Source: Tautonia marina
GTDB lineage: Bacteria > Planctomycetota > Planctomycetia > Isosphaerales > Isosphaeraceae
Assembly (NCBI RefSeq): GCF_009177065.1
Contig: NZ_WEZF01000020.1
Location: 1 to 64,000 of the forward strand
Direction of reading: 5' to 3'
Length of the DNA: 64,000 bases
The position numbers and the translations under genes were made by a program. Below the pieces are notes generated by a model, which saw only the letters and a list, made by a program, of their open reading frames with translations, had not been told where the DNA came from and did not search any database. How positions within the stretch are numbered: the stretch's first letter is position 1; every line of letters starts with the position of its first letter. This document shows, in pieces, positions 1-9,269 of this stretch.

Positions 1-7
1 GTCGATC

Positions 8-14
8 CCTCCTT
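8..14 (-). promoter_or_regulatory. Probable ribosome binding site of a gene starting off the left edge
   Basis: Read on the minus strand these bases are AAGGAGG, a near-perfect Shine-Dalgarno sequence, and only seven bases remain before the window edge. A minus-strand start codon would therefore be expected immediately outside the window. The gene itself cannot be seen, so this is an inference from the motif alone. Confidence 0.4.
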
Positions 15-218
15 GATTCTCGAAATCCAGCGAATTCGGCATCGTCGCCGCCGCGAGCAGTTCGCCCCCCTTGATCACGGGACCGGCCACCGACCTTTCG
101 GGCGGGCATCATTCCCCTTGTGGGCAATCCCGCCATCGATTCCGCTTGCATGATGCCCGCCTGTGTGCTCGACCACGAACCCGGCCCGTCCCTGCGTTGT
201 TCCCAGGAGATCGTTGCG

Positions 219-971
219 ATGCCCCGTTGGATGGATCACCCCCTTCGAGTCGCCAGCCTCGTCCTCGTCCCCTTCGTGATGTCAGCCCAGGCCGACGATC
301 AGGAGGAACCACCTCGCTATCCCCCGACCTCGTGCTATGAGGTTCGGGACATCGAGGGCTGGACCGTGCTCGTCCACGAGGACTTCCTGGGCGACCATCC
401 CGAACTGGCCGCCCGGACGCTGGAACTGCTCCGCGTCCAGCTTTATCAGATCATCCGTCGGGTGCCTGCCGAGGCTGTCGAGACGCTCCGGCTCATCCGC
501 ATCTGGGTCGAGGAGGACGAGCCGAACCACCCCTGCATGGCCTACCACCCCGACGCCCATTGGCTCCGCGAGCACGGCATGAACCCGGAGAAGGCCGGGT
601 GCATCGAGGTGGCCAACGCCCGCAACTTCCTCGACTGGACGCTGGCCCAGCCCTGGATGGTGCTCCACGAACTGGCCCACGGCTACCACCACCGGTTCCT
701 CGACGATGGCTTCGACAACGCCGCGATCAAGGGCGTCTTCGAGCGGGCCAGGCAGGAGGGGCGCTACGACTCGGTGCTCCACATCAACGGCAAGGACGAG
801 CGGGCCTATGCCCTGGTCAACCCGATGGAATACTTCGCCGAGGCGACCGAGGCATTCTTCGGCACCAACGACTTCTACCCCTTCGTCCGGTCGGAATTGC
901 AGCGGCACGATCCCGAAATGGATGAACTGCTCAGGAGCATTTGGATGGTGCCGGGACGCTCGACCCGATGA
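219..971 (+). CDS. Secreted gluzincin-like metallopeptidase (HExxH)
   Basis: This 250-residue protein starts at the ATG preceded by AGGAGA with an 8-base gap; a longer frame opens at 120 but has no such support. The N-terminus (MPRWMDH, then a hydrophobic stretch ending near SAQA) looks like a signal peptide, so the protein is probably exported. The zinc motif is HELAH, with H150, E151 and H154 by my count. A downstream NPMEYFAEATEAFFG segment supplies a glutamate that could be the third ligand, as in gluzincins. The general layout recalls planctomycete proteins distantly related to the anthrax lethal factor peptidase fold, but that link is inference and the substrate is unknown. It stands alone, convergent with the cupin gene; the 268 bases between them show no obvious feature. 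Confidence 0.75.
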   Translation: MPRWMDHPLRVASLVLVPFVMSAQADDQEEPPRYPPTSCYEVRDIEGWTVLVHEDFLGDHPELAARTLELLRVQLYQIIRRVPAEAVETLRLIRIWVEEDEPNHPCMAYHPDAHWLREHGMNPEKAGCIEVANARNFLDWTLAQPWMVLHELAHGYHHRFLDDGFDNAAIKGVFERARQEGRYDSVLHINGKDERAYALVNPMEYFAEATEAFFGTNDFYPFVRSELQRHDPEMDELLRSIWMVPGRSTR

Positions 972-1238
972 GGTGACCCGAGGGATCGGTCTTTGAAACG
1001 GATTCGGGCCGCGAGTCCTTCCCGGAGTCCGACCGCTTCCCGCCGCCTCGGCCGAGCCCTGATTCGTCGTCGAGCCGCACCGCGTCTTGAACGCCCTCAC
1101 GGCCCGATTGCCCCCCGTCCTTGCATGATCTGCCTGGTTCGGCGGGCCGATGCCTCGTTGAGCGACCCCATTCCCTGCCCGTCGAGTAACCGGGTGCCCT
1201 CCCCGTCGGACTTGGAATCGAGGCATGCGGAGGGCAAC

Positions 1239-1571
1239 TCAGCCCTTGCCCAGCACGATCGTCACCAGCAGCGAGGCGTCCTCGATCCCTCGCAGGGCGT
1301 GCGGCTCACCGGCCTCCAGGTGGAGCATCCGGCCCGCCTCCAGTTCCCGCTCCTCGCCCAGGGCTGAGAAGGCGACCCGGCCTTCGAGGCAATGGACGGT
1401 GATCGGGCCGGGGGCTCGGTGTTCCGCGATCGCCTTGCCCGCCGGGAGGACCAGCCGCAGCACCTCCAGGCGGTCGGCCTTGACCAGGGTCGTGGTCCGG
1501 GCGTCGGCCAGCGCCGAGCCCAGGGGCCGCACGTCGATCACCTCACCGGATTTCGCATGGTTCAGGGCCAT
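1239..1571 (-). CDS. Small single-domain cupin protein
   Basis: A 110-residue protein whose start is fixed by AGGAGG eight bases before the ATG on the minus strand; the frame stays open upstream but that part is GC-driven. The C-terminal half has cupin character: LVLPAGKAIAEHRAPGPI, then CLEGRVAFSALGEE, then LEAGRMLHLEAGEPHALRG, giving the two conserved cupin boxes with a histidine near the expected metal position and PHAL in the second box. The first box keeps only one clear histidine, so metal binding may be altered. Cupins of this size bind small ligands or act as small isomerases or dioxygenases; nothing here says which. It has no co-directional neighbour except the tRNA gene upstream. 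Confidence 0.72.
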   Translation of the reverse strand: MALNHAKSGEVIDVRPLGSALADARTTTLVKADRLEVLRLVLPAGKAIAEHRAPGPITVHCLEGRVAFSALGEERELEAGRMLHLEAGEPHALRGIEDASLLVTIVLGKG

Positions 1572-1950
1572 CGGGAAGTCCTCCTCACGGCTTGGGTCGG
1601 GTCGGATAAATGTCGAGATGACGCCTCGGATTCGCGACCATTGAGCCGCTTCCCAGGATACCCGCCCAAAATCGGACACCAAAGTCCAATTTTCTGTCGA
1701 ATCGATTCGCTCCTCCATGAAGGGAGACGCAAGGGGGCCGATCTTGGCCGCGAGAGAGGGCTCGATATCTTGGAGAAATGACCGACTCGGAGACGGAGCC
1801 AAGGCTCATCCCAATCAGGCAGATCACCTGTTTCTTGCCTAGGTCATTCCACGCTCGCTTCTGCTGAAGCGGGTTTGTCCCCTCGGTGCCGGGAAGTTGG
1901 TGCGGCTCCCGATATCCCAGACACGGCATTTTCAGTGAACATCCGCACAA

Positions 1951-1974
1951 AATCTGTTGAGTAATCTGTTGAGT
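1951..1974. repeat. Perfect 12-bp tandem duplication in a gene-free stretch
   Basis: AATCTGTTGAGT occurs twice back to back. A second short tandem (CCGGCTCAC at 1993 and 2003) follows. Both lie in the 520-base stretch 1572-2090 between the cupin start and the tRNA terminator, in which I see no gene. The duplication may simply be replication slippage. Confidence 0.6.
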
Positions 1975-2090
1975 AGACTCACTCATTCTGACTCCGGCTC
2001 ACCCCGGCTCACGACCGGTGGTGAGTCGGAGATATCGCCGAAAGAGTCGGGATCGGTCTGACGCAAACCCTGATTTCCCAGGCAGATGGC

Positions 2091-2131
2091 AAAAAAGAAG
2101 CGAGCCGCCCCGAGAGGAAGCGGCTCGCTTC
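2091..2131 (-). terminator. Intrinsic terminator of the tRNA-Arg gene
   Basis: A perfect 12-bp stem (2097-2108 with 2120-2131, arm GAAGCGAGCCGC) closes an 11-base loop. On the minus strand it is followed directly by six T residues (A run at 2091-2096 on plus). It starts six bases after the tRNA 3' end, so it terminates that transcript. Confidence 0.92.
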
Positions 2132-2137
2132 GATGAG

Positions 2138-2211
<74 letters not shown>

Positions 2212-2240
2212 GTGTGGTGTGTGGTGGCGATTGTGACATG

Positions 2241-2246
2241 ATTCTA
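2241..2246 (-). promoter_or_regulatory. Possible -10 element for the tRNA-Arg gene
   Basis: On the minus strand TAGAAT, one mismatch from TATAAT, lies 29 bases upstream of the mature tRNA 5' end, which would give a leader of about 20 bases. No good -35 hexamer is seen 16-18 bases further up, so this is tentative. Confidence 0.3.
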
Positions 2247-2504
2247 ACGGCTGGGGTCGGGTTAGGGAAGTCTGTAGCAAGGGAGAAATTGAAGGAGGGG
2301 AGAAGTCGAGATCGGAAGGGAGGGGGAAGGCTGAAGGGGAGGACGCGCCAGGCGAGCGAAGGGCGCGGGGGGATCGGTGCGTCAGGTTGCTTGACGCGGT
2401 GGAGGTTCGGGCGGATAAGGGTGCGGAGCCAACGACGCGGTCTGATGGGGATCGCGGGGAAAGAACGGCCGCGGGGTCCAGTCAGGCAACCGGGAGTCTC
2501 TGGC

Positions 2505-5222
2505 GTGAGGATGTGGAACAGTTTCGGCCTCCCGAGCGTCATCGGGAGGGGGGTGATCGGGCTCTGCGTGGCGTGGGGCGGCGTCTCGGGAACGGCGGAG
2601 GGGCAGGATCGAAGCCGGCTCTTGCCGATGTCGGGCATCGAGGCCGACCCGGAAATCCCGACGCTCGAAGACGTGGTGGGGCATCCGTGGGGAGCGGAGA
2701 TTTCCAGTCACTCCGACGCGATCCGATACCTGGAAGCGCTCGTCGAGGCGGCTCCCGATCGGGCAAAGCTGGAGCGTTATGGACAATCGTATGAAGGGCG
2801 TGATCTGGTGTCTCTCGTCATCACCTCGGCCGAGACGATGGAGCGGCTCGACGAGGCGAGGACGGAGAACCTGAAACTGGCCGACCCCCGGATGATCGCG
2901 CCCGACGAGATGGACGCCCTGATCGATCGAGCGCCGGCCGTCGTCTGGCTGGCCTATGCGGTGCATGGCGATGAAACCTCGTCGACCGACGCGGCCCTGC
3001 TCACCGCCTATACCTTGCTGGCCGATCAACGACCCGAGACGAAGCAATGGCTGGAGAATCTGATCGTCATCATCGACCCGCTCCAGAACCCGGATGGGCG
3101 GGAACGGTTCCTCGCCTCGTACCGAAGCGCTCGAGGCGTCTTCCCGCAGGCCTCGGCCGTCGCCAGCGAACGAATTCAACCGTGGCCGGGGGGGCGATTT
3201 AATCATTATCTCTTTGACATGAACCGAGATTGGTATCTTCATTCGCAAATCGAGACGAGGGCCAAGGTGGCGGCCTATCTCGACTGGCAACCCCAGGTGT
3301 ATGTCGACGCTCATGAAATGGGAGCCGATTCGACCTACTACTTCGACCCCTCGTCCGACCCGCTCAACCCCCAGATTACCCCAAGGCAGGCCGACTGGGT
3401 CGCCCGGATCGGTCGGCGTCAGGCCGAGCTGTTTGATCGGTTCGGCTTCGCCTACACGACGCGGGAAATCTTCGACGCCTTCTATCCCGGCTATGGCTCA
3501 ACCTGGCCGATGATGCACGGAGGGCTCGGGATTCTCTGGGAACAGGCAGGCGTTCGAGGCTTGCTCGTCGATCGAGACGACGAGACAACGCTACATTACC
3601 ACGACGCCGTCCGCCATCATTACGTCAGCGGACTGGCGACGATCGAGGCGGCCTCGAACGGCCGGGCCGACCTTCTCAGGACCTTCACCGAAGGCCGGGC
3701 CGAGGCCATCGATCGCGGGCGATCGGGGGAAGCTCCCGAGGTCTTCCTGCTGCCCGGTGCCACGCCGAACCGGGCCGCCTCGCTCGCTCGCGTACTTCAG
3801 GCCAACGGCATCGAGGTCCATCGCCTGACCGAGCCGGTGGAGGTCGATCCGGGGGCAGGCGGCTTCCCCCAGCTCGCCCCGTCGGGAAGCTATTATGTTC
3901 CCGCGGCCCAGCCGGCGGGACGTCTCGCCGAGACCTTGCTGGCCGATCGACAGGAGATGGACGAGGACTTCATCGCCCGCCAGCTTGACCGAAAAGCCCA
4001 TCGCCTCGGCGACGAGATTTACGACGTGACCGCCTGGTCCTTGCCCCTGACCTTCGGCATCGAAGCCCTCAGCGGTCGAACGGCTCAGGAACCGGTCGCC
4101 GAGCCGATCGACGCCGACGGAAGCCCCCCGGCCGGCACCGTTGAGGGACCGGATCGCCCAATCGTCGGCTATCTGGTCCCGACCGAAGATGAGACCGCGC
4201 TCGACGCCCTGTCCGAGTGGCTGCAACAGGGGTTTCGCGTTCATGCGGTCGATCAACCGTTCGTCATCGACGGTCAATCGTTCCACGCGGGGACGCTCCT
4301 GCTTCGGACGGCCGAGAATCCGGATCACCTGCACGACGCCGTCCGGCAAGCCGCCGAGCGCCACCACCTGACGATCACCGGCATCGACTCCAGCTTCGTC
4401 GACGAGGGGGCCGGTCTGGGAGGGCCGAATGTGACGTGGGTCAAGCCTCCTCAGGTCTTGCTCGCCGTCGATCGGCCGGTCAGCCCCTTCGTCGGCCATA
4501 CCTGGTATCTGTTCGATCAGGTCTGGAAGTACCCGACCACGCGGGTCGCGGCCTCGTCGCTGGCCAATGCCATCGATCGGGACGACTTCAACGTCATCAT
4601 CCTTCCCGATGGGAACTACGGCCCATCATCGGGCTTCGACGCCGACACCGCCGCTCGCTTGAAGCGATGGGTGACGGACGGCGGCACCTTGATTCTGGTC
4701 AACGGTGCGCTGCGGTGGGGCATCGAGGAGGAGATCGGCCTGGTCCCCACCCGTCGCCGGGAGGTCTCCGTCTCACCGATTCCCGGCGAAGGACTCGACC
4801 CGGTTGAACCTTCCGAACCATCGGTCACCGACGCCGATTCTGCCGGGGCGGAAGACGCACCGAAGGAGCCCCCCCGATCGGTTCCAGGGGCGATCTTGCG
4901 AGCGACCGTCTACGGCGATCACTGGGTGACGGTGGGCCTCCCCGAGTCGATTGACGTGCTGACCCAGACAAGTCTGATCGTCGATCCGCTCGATGCAACC
5001 GAAGGTCGGAATCTGGTGACGTTCGATCCCCAGGGCGAGCCGGTGAGCGGCTTTTGCTGGCCCGACACGCTCCAGGCCATCGTCCGATCGCCGCTGGTTC
5101 TCTCGCAATCCATCGGCCAGGGGCACATCATCGGGTTCACGGATGATCCAAACGCGCGGGTCCTTTCTCCGGTCACCCAGCGGTTGTTCCGCAACGCCGT
5201 GTTCTTCGGACCGGGTCATTGA
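2505..5222 (+). CDS. Secreted M14-family zinc carboxypeptidase, large planctomycete form
   Basis: About 905 residues. The GTG at 2505 has GGGAG eight bases upstream; ATG 2511, two codons later, is the alternative. The first 35 residues (FGLPSVIGRGVIGLCVAWGG) form a signal peptide, so the enzyme is probably periplasmic. The M14 domain fills the first third: HGDE gives the paired ligands H154 and E157 (GTG numbering), and DAHEMGADSTYYF gives the third ligand near H270. The Arg/Asn substrate-binding region MNRDWY lies between them. The remaining two thirds contain no family I can name; near residues 670-800 a GATase-like beta/alpha segment (IILPDGNYG, then GTLILVNGA) can be seen, as in other about 900-residue M14 peptidases. 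The gene is solitary, divergent from tRNA-Arg and convergent with the receiver gene 50 bases beyond. Confidence 0.85.
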   Translation: MRMWNSFGLPSVIGRGVIGLCVAWGGVSGTAEGQDRSRLLPMSGIEADPEIPTLEDVVGHPWGAEISSHSDAIRYLEALVEAAPDRAKLERYGQSYEGRDLVSLVITSAETMERLDEARTENLKLADPRMIAPDEMDALIDRAPAVVWLAYAVHGDETSSTDAALLTAYTLLADQRPETKQWLENLIVIIDPLQNPDGRERFLASYRSARGVFPQASAVASERIQPWPGGRFNHYLFDMNRDWYLHSQIETRAKVAAYLDWQPQVYVDAHEMGADSTYYFDPSSDPLNPQITPRQADWVARIGRRQAELFDRFGFAYTTREIFDAFYPGYGSTWPMMHGGLGILWEQAGVRGLLVDRDDETTLHYHDAVRHHYVSGLATIEAASNGRADLLRTFTEGRAEAIDRGRSGEAPEVFLLPGATPNRAASLARVLQANGIEVHRLTEPVEVDPGAGGFPQLAPSGSYYVPAAQPAGRLAETLLADRQEMDEDFIARQLDRKAHRLGDEIYDVTAWSLPLTFGIEALSGRTAQEPVAEPIDADGSPPAGTVEGPDRPIVGYLVPTEDETALDALSEWLQQGFRVHAVDQPFVIDGQSFHAGTLLLRTAENPDHLHDAVRQAAERHHLTITGIDSSFVDEGAGLGGPNVTWVKPPQVLLAVDRPVSPFVGHTWYLFDQVWKYPTTRVAASSLANAIDRDDFNVIILPDGNYGPSSGFDADTAARLKRWVTDGGTLILVNGALRWGIEEEIGLVPTRRREVSVSPIPGEGLDPVEPSEPSVTDADSAGAEDAPKEPPRSVPGAILRATVYGDHWVTVGLPESIDVLTQTSLIVDPLDATEGRNLVTFDPQGEPVSGFCWPDTLQAIVRSPLVLSQSIGQGHIIGFTDDPNARVLSPVTQRLFRNAVFFGPGH

Positions 5223-5271
5223 GTTCGTCAATCAGTGGATCGCAGAACCCAATCAGAGGAGATGGGGCCGT

Positions 5272-5751
5272 TCACTCGCGTGACGACGGCCCGTCCTCCC
5301 TGGTGCCCGAATCACGCTCGGCGGTCGGAGACTTCGACCAGTCGATGCGGCGAATCAGTTCTTTCAGGGCCGCGAACTCGATCGGCTTGGCCAGAAGGTC
5401 CATGAACCCGGCATCAAGGCACTCCTGAAGATCGACCTCGGTACTGTAGCCCGAAACCGCAATGCCGGGAATCGACCTGAGCCGCCGTTTCAGTTCCAGA
5501 CCGGAACCGTCGGGCAAGCTCAGGTCGCTGATCAACAAGTCAAACGGGCCAGACGTGGTCGCAATCTGCTCGGCACGGGCCATGCTCCCCGCCGTCGTCA
5601 CGATATGCCCGGCCCGTGCCAGCAAGGTGGCGAGCACCCGGGCAATATCCGCATGATCTTCCACCAGCAAGATCCGAATTCCCTTGCCGGGCTCGTTTGA
5701 GGATTCAGGGCGAGACGATTCCACAGGCCCATTCGGGCTGGCCGGTTCCAT
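5272..5751 (-). CDS. Stand-alone response-regulator receiver protein (CheY-like)
   Basis: A 159-residue protein made of one receiver domain with a polar N-terminal tail of about 24 residues and a C-terminal tail of about 20. The canonical residues are present: acidic pair E31-D32 in LLVEDH, phospho-acceptor D76 in LLISDLSLPDG, S100 in IAVSGY and K122-P123 in LLAKPIE. There is no output domain, so it must act by protein contact or as a phosphotransfer intermediate. AAGGGG lies seven bases before the ATG. No histidine kinase is adjacent; a second single-domain receiver follows on the same strand about 280 bases upstream, and that gap holds no gene I can see. Confidence 0.88.
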   Translation of the reverse strand: MEPASPNGPVESSRPESSNEPGKGIRILLVEDHADIARVLATLLARAGHIVTTAGSMARAEQIATTSGPFDLLISDLSLPDGSGLELKRRLRSIPGIAVSGYSTEVDLQECLDAGFMDLLAKPIEFAALKELIRRIDWSKSPTAERDSGTREDGPSSRE

Positions 5752-6033
5752 TCAAGGCCCCTTCGCCGAGAGACCGGCATCATCCCACTCAGGTGTGGGT
5801 CACTGGCACACGATTCACAGACCAACGCTACGCGAATTGTCTTTCGCAATGAGTGGCCTGGCAAGCAGAAAGCGCGCCGGTCATCGCACCGATGGCCCAA
5901 AACGGACATCGTGTTGTGAAATCGCAACGGCCAGGGACCACGGACACGATCCCAACGATCGAGCCGCGCTCACAAGGGGAGCCCATCGCATTCTTCGCCG
6001 GCGATCGATCGCCGGCAACGGTGGCGTGCCCGG

Positions 6034-6384
6034 TCAGTTGACCTCGGCAAATCCTCCCTGCTGCCAGATGGCGGCCACATCGACCGGCTTCTGAAAGAGG
6101 GCTTCGGGGTGCAGGTCGATGAGCCGAGACAGGTCGTCCGATCCCGTCGTGACCGCCACTCGGGTCTTCAGCCCCAACTCCCGAATCTGCCTGAGGATCG
6201 CTTCGCCGCTGCCGTCGGGAAGTTCCAGATCCAGAATCAGATAGTCCGGCGCGGGCTCCAGATGCGCCAGCCCTTCGGCCAGTGTGGTGGCTGTCGAAAC
6301 GTCCCAACCGCGTGTTGAGAAAATCGTTCTCCAGACCTCCAGCAGTGAGCGATCGTCTTCAACGATCAGAAGCTTCGGTTGCAC
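6034..6384 (-). CDS. Second stand-alone receiver protein (CheY-like), GTG start
   Basis: The start is decided by GAGGAG six bases before a GTG, which opens directly into the receiver fold (VQPKLLIVEDD). Longer starts exist at 6423 and 6543 but have no ribosome binding site. The 116-residue protein is one receiver domain: D10-D11, phospho-acceptor D52 in LILDLELPDG, T80 in VAVTTGS and K99-P100 in LFQKPVD. The loop after K99 and the short C-terminus (IWQQGGFAEVN) differ from the neighbouring receiver, so this is not a recent duplicate. Its partner kinase is not evident nearby. Confidence 0.85.
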   Translation of the reverse strand: MQPKLLIVEDDRSLLEVWRTIFSTRGWDVSTATTLAEGLAHLEPAPDYLILDLELPDGSGEAILRQIRELGLKTRVAVTTGSDDLSRLIDLHPEALFQKPVDVAAIWQQGGFAEVN

Positions 6385-6742
6385 AGGGCGCTCCTCGGCG
6401 TCATGCCGGTTTGGGCGTTCCATCTCAGGAAAAGGCGCGAGCGTCAGGACACCATTGCGACTCCGGCGCTCGATACACTCAATCATACACAGCAAGGCCC
6501 TTTTCGTCGAGTCGGAGCGGAAACGGCGAATTGTTTGATGCAACCTTCAGGCCGTTCTCAGGGGCTCTCCTGGTTATGGGCCCGAGCTCCCCTTCTGGAG
6601 CGGGACATTCCCTTCGATCAGACACCGCGGCCCCTCGCATCTCGCAGGGCGGCACCCGATCGCCAACCGAATCTCCTCGGAGATCGCTCCCAAAGGAATC
6701 CAGGGAGAGACACGTTCCCAGGCAGGAATCTCCGAAGAACGA
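6385..6742. other. Intergenic region, no gene seen
   Basis: These 358 bases lie between the second receiver gene and the end of the MscS gene. Open frames here have no ribosome binding site and no recognisable composition. The promoter of the receiver gene should lie in the right-hand part. Confidence 0.5.
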
Positions 6743-8704
6743 TCAGCCGTCCTTGGCCTCACCGTCGTTGCCGGGATCACCGCCCATGCGGTTCTGCTCG
6801 GCGGCCTGGGCTTCTCGTGTCCGGGCCTTTTTTCGAGACTTCCTCGAATCACGGCTGCCGCGCCCCTCGGATCGTGAGGGACGGCCCTTGCCCTTGGATC
6901 GCCCGGTTGAAGACTGGTCTTCCAAAAGCTGCGCTTGATCTTCACCCACCATTGCGATCCGGGTGCGCGGCAGATACGCCCCATCGTCAAGGTCTCGAAG
7001 GAAGGCAATGAGCTGCTCTCGGACCTGGCAATGAAGGTTCCAGGCGACCGACGGGTCTCTGGCCGAGCAGAGGGCCCGCAACTCGACGGTTTCCTCGGTG
7101 CAGTTGGTCACCTGAAGGATCGGGGGGACTTCTTCATCCCAGTCGTCGGATTGTCGAAGGATGCGTTCCAGCTCGTCTCGAACAGCGGCGAAATTGACAC
7201 GATAGTCGGCATAAAGATACACCGGCTTCATCATGTTCTCGCCCCCCTTGGTCCAGTTCTCGACCGCGTTGTCCATCAACTGCGAGGTCGGCACGACCAG
7301 GCGTCGCATATCCCAGGTGCGAATCACCACATACGTCACGGCAATTTCTTCAATCCACCCCCATTCGCCATTGAAAATCACCGCATCGCCAACCCGAACC
7401 GGCTGGGTCAGCGCCAGTTGAACCCCGGCAAAGAGATTCCCGAGCGGTCGCTGCGCCGCCAGGCCCAAGACCAGAGCCGCAATCCCGGCCGAGGCCAGCA
7501 GGCTGTACCCCATCGCCTGGAACCACTCGAACTGCCAGAACGCCACCCCAAGGCCCACCAGCAACACCGCCACCGTGAAAAAATGCTTGGCAACCTTGAT
7601 CCGGGTCAGCATTTCATGGGCGTTGCCGGCGTGATCTTCCCCTTCATACCGGTCGCTCAATCGGGCGGATGCAAAGTCGATCATTCGAGAGAGCAGCCAG
7701 GTGGTTGTCAGAACGATCAGGACGAACATCAACGGCTCGACCATCGCCATGACCGGCCCCGCCAGCCGAAGCAGCTGAGATGCCAGCAACTTGAAGACCA
7801 CCAGGCCGACCACGACCGCAATCGGCCCATGAACCGAATCGGCCAGCGCCAGACTCAGGTCGATGACGCGCCCAGACTGTCGAGCACGTTGCGCACGGAG
7901 CAACCGCTCGACCACGCGTTGCACCACCAGACCCGTCACCAGGCTGATGAGCCCGAAGACCACCATGCCGATCCACTGCCAGAGCGCAATCCCCCAGAAC
8001 TTGGTTTGCGTCAGCGACTCCGGGAGCCGTTGCTCCAGCTCGCTCGGACCGAAGGCCCGATAAAGCGCCGGAATCGCACTGACCGTCCTCCGAGAAAAGA
8101 CCCAGACCGGCTGCGCGTCCGGAACCTTCACCCGCTCCAGATACACATCCACATCACGATGATCGAGCGAGATGGTTCCCAGATGATAGAACGTCTTGGG
8201 ACGATTCGAGTCGTTCCCCTGCGCTTTCTCCAGGTTGTACCCGAATCGCTGGCCGTCGGGACGATCGGGAACGTCATCCCAGTCGATCCAGAGCTTTTGC
8301 TCCAGCACCTCGTGAAGCATCCGAGCGAGTTTCGGCCCGTCTTCGGACTGATCGAGCCAGGGCAGATCGTTCAGGTTCATCGAATACGCGGCGCGGCGGT
8401 AATCATCCGCCTCGCAGGCATCGACAAAGTTGGCGAGCGAGGCCTGCGGCGTCTCCCGATCCACCACCGGCTTGATCGGCGGCAGCCCCGTATTCAGCAC
8501 AGGGCGATGCACATAGGCATCGCTCTGCATATCCATCGCGTTCTGACCGTTGCCGCTCTTACCCTCACCAGACGATTCCTCGGCCGAAGCAGACGAAGAC
8601 GACTCCCCGCCGACCATCGCCCCGAGCGGACCTCCTGACTGAGCATTCGCACTGTGAAGGCCGCAGAGCCAGAGGCCCAGCAGCAGGGCCCCTGCTCTCA
8701 CCAT
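6743..8704 (-). CDS. Large MscS-family mechanosensitive channel
   Basis: Start chosen at the ATG with GAGG six bases upstream, where a classic signal peptide begins (MVRAGALLLGLWLCGLHSANA); upstream in-frame ATGs have no such support. The 653-residue protein has an exported N-terminal domain of about 230 residues rich in Ser/Gly then mixed charge. Four or five membrane helices follow (for example WGIALWQWIGMVVFGLISL and PLMFVLIVLTTTWLL). Next come the MscS pore helix and beta domain (SAGIAALVLGLAAQRPLGNL, then AVIFNGEWGWIEEIAVTYV and VVPTSQLMDNAVENWT). The end is a Lys/Arg-rich cytoplasmic tail. It should gate on membrane tension to release solutes on hypo-osmotic shock. The small gene at 8821-9048 lies just upstream on the same strand and may share its transcript. 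Confidence 0.9.
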   Translation of the reverse strand: MVRAGALLLGLWLCGLHSANAQSGGPLGAMVGGESSSSASAEESSGEGKSGNGQNAMDMQSDAYVHRPVLNTGLPPIKPVVDRETPQASLANFVDACEADDYRRAAYSMNLNDLPWLDQSEDGPKLARMLHEVLEQKLWIDWDDVPDRPDGQRFGYNLEKAQGNDSNRPKTFYHLGTISLDHRDVDVYLERVKVPDAQPVWVFSRRTVSAIPALYRAFGPSELEQRLPESLTQTKFWGIALWQWIGMVVFGLISLVTGLVVQRVVERLLRAQRARQSGRVIDLSLALADSVHGPIAVVVGLVVFKLLASQLLRLAGPVMAMVEPLMFVLIVLTTTWLLSRMIDFASARLSDRYEGEDHAGNAHEMLTRIKVAKHFFTVAVLLVGLGVAFWQFEWFQAMGYSLLASAGIAALVLGLAAQRPLGNLFAGVQLALTQPVRVGDAVIFNGEWGWIEEIAVTYVVIRTWDMRRLVVPTSQLMDNAVENWTKGGENMMKPVYLYADYRVNFAAVRDELERILRQSDDWDEEVPPILQVTNCTEETVELRALCSARDPSVAWNLHCQVREQLIAFLRDLDDGAYLPRTRIAMVGEDQAQLLEDQSSTGRSKGKGRPSRSEGRGSRDSRKSRKKARTREAQAAEQNRMGGDPGNDGEAKDG

Positions 8705-8820
8705 CCCTTGCCTCACCATCAAGACTCTGTTCGGCAAACCGCCGCCGACCTCCATTCCCTCAGTTCTCTTCCGTGCAATCCGATCCCATCCACCCCGGTC
8801 CACTTCCATCGCGGAAGCGC

Positions 8821-9048
8821 TCAGGTCCGGACCTTCGTGGGCAACTGCTCGACAACCTTCAAGCCGTACAGACCGAGCCGAGCCGCCGAGATCGCCACCG
8901 ACTCCGTCAGCAACACCGCCTCCTGTCCGGCCGACCCACGCACCTCCAGCATGTCCGGAAGCCCGATCACCCGCCCTCGATGCACAACCACATCGTCCGG
9001 CGTCTCGATGATCGTCGCGGCCCCCCGATCAAAAATTCGAATGATCAT
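8821..9048 (-). CDS. Small conserved-looking protein of unknown function
   Basis: A 75-residue protein with a strong purine-rich ribosome binding site (GGAGGGAGGG) before the ATG. It begins MIIRIFDRGAATII and continues with a beta-rich stretch (VVVHRGRVIGLP, then AVLLTESVAISAARLGLYG). There is no signal peptide, membrane helix or recognisable motif. It may be a small cytoplasmic regulator or an accessory to the MscS channel 116 bases downstream, but that is only positional. The 220 bases upstream hold nothing I recognise. Confidence 0.55.
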   Translation of the reverse strand: MIIRIFDRGAATIIETPDDVVVHRGRVIGLPDMLEVRGSAGQEAVLLTESVAISAARLGLYGLKVVEQLPTKVRT

Positions 9049-9269
9049 GGCACCCTCCCTCCCTCCTGCGTCCGTGATGACGGCCGCCGACCCTGTCGGT
9101 ACGGCAACAATTCCTGATCAGGCGATGCAGATCGCGTGCCATGATCATCGAAGAACGCACGCATTGCGCCCATCCCCAAGACCACCACGCTCCGAAACCA
9201 TGATGAAATCAACGCTTACACCATTTCCTCGAAGCGTGACCGTCTTCCGAGCCGGGGGATCAGAATGGA

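Noticed and set aside
6935-8638. Plus-strand 567-codon open frame opposite the MscS gene
   Set aside because: Antisense shadow; the minus strand encodes a signal peptide and complete MscS domain.
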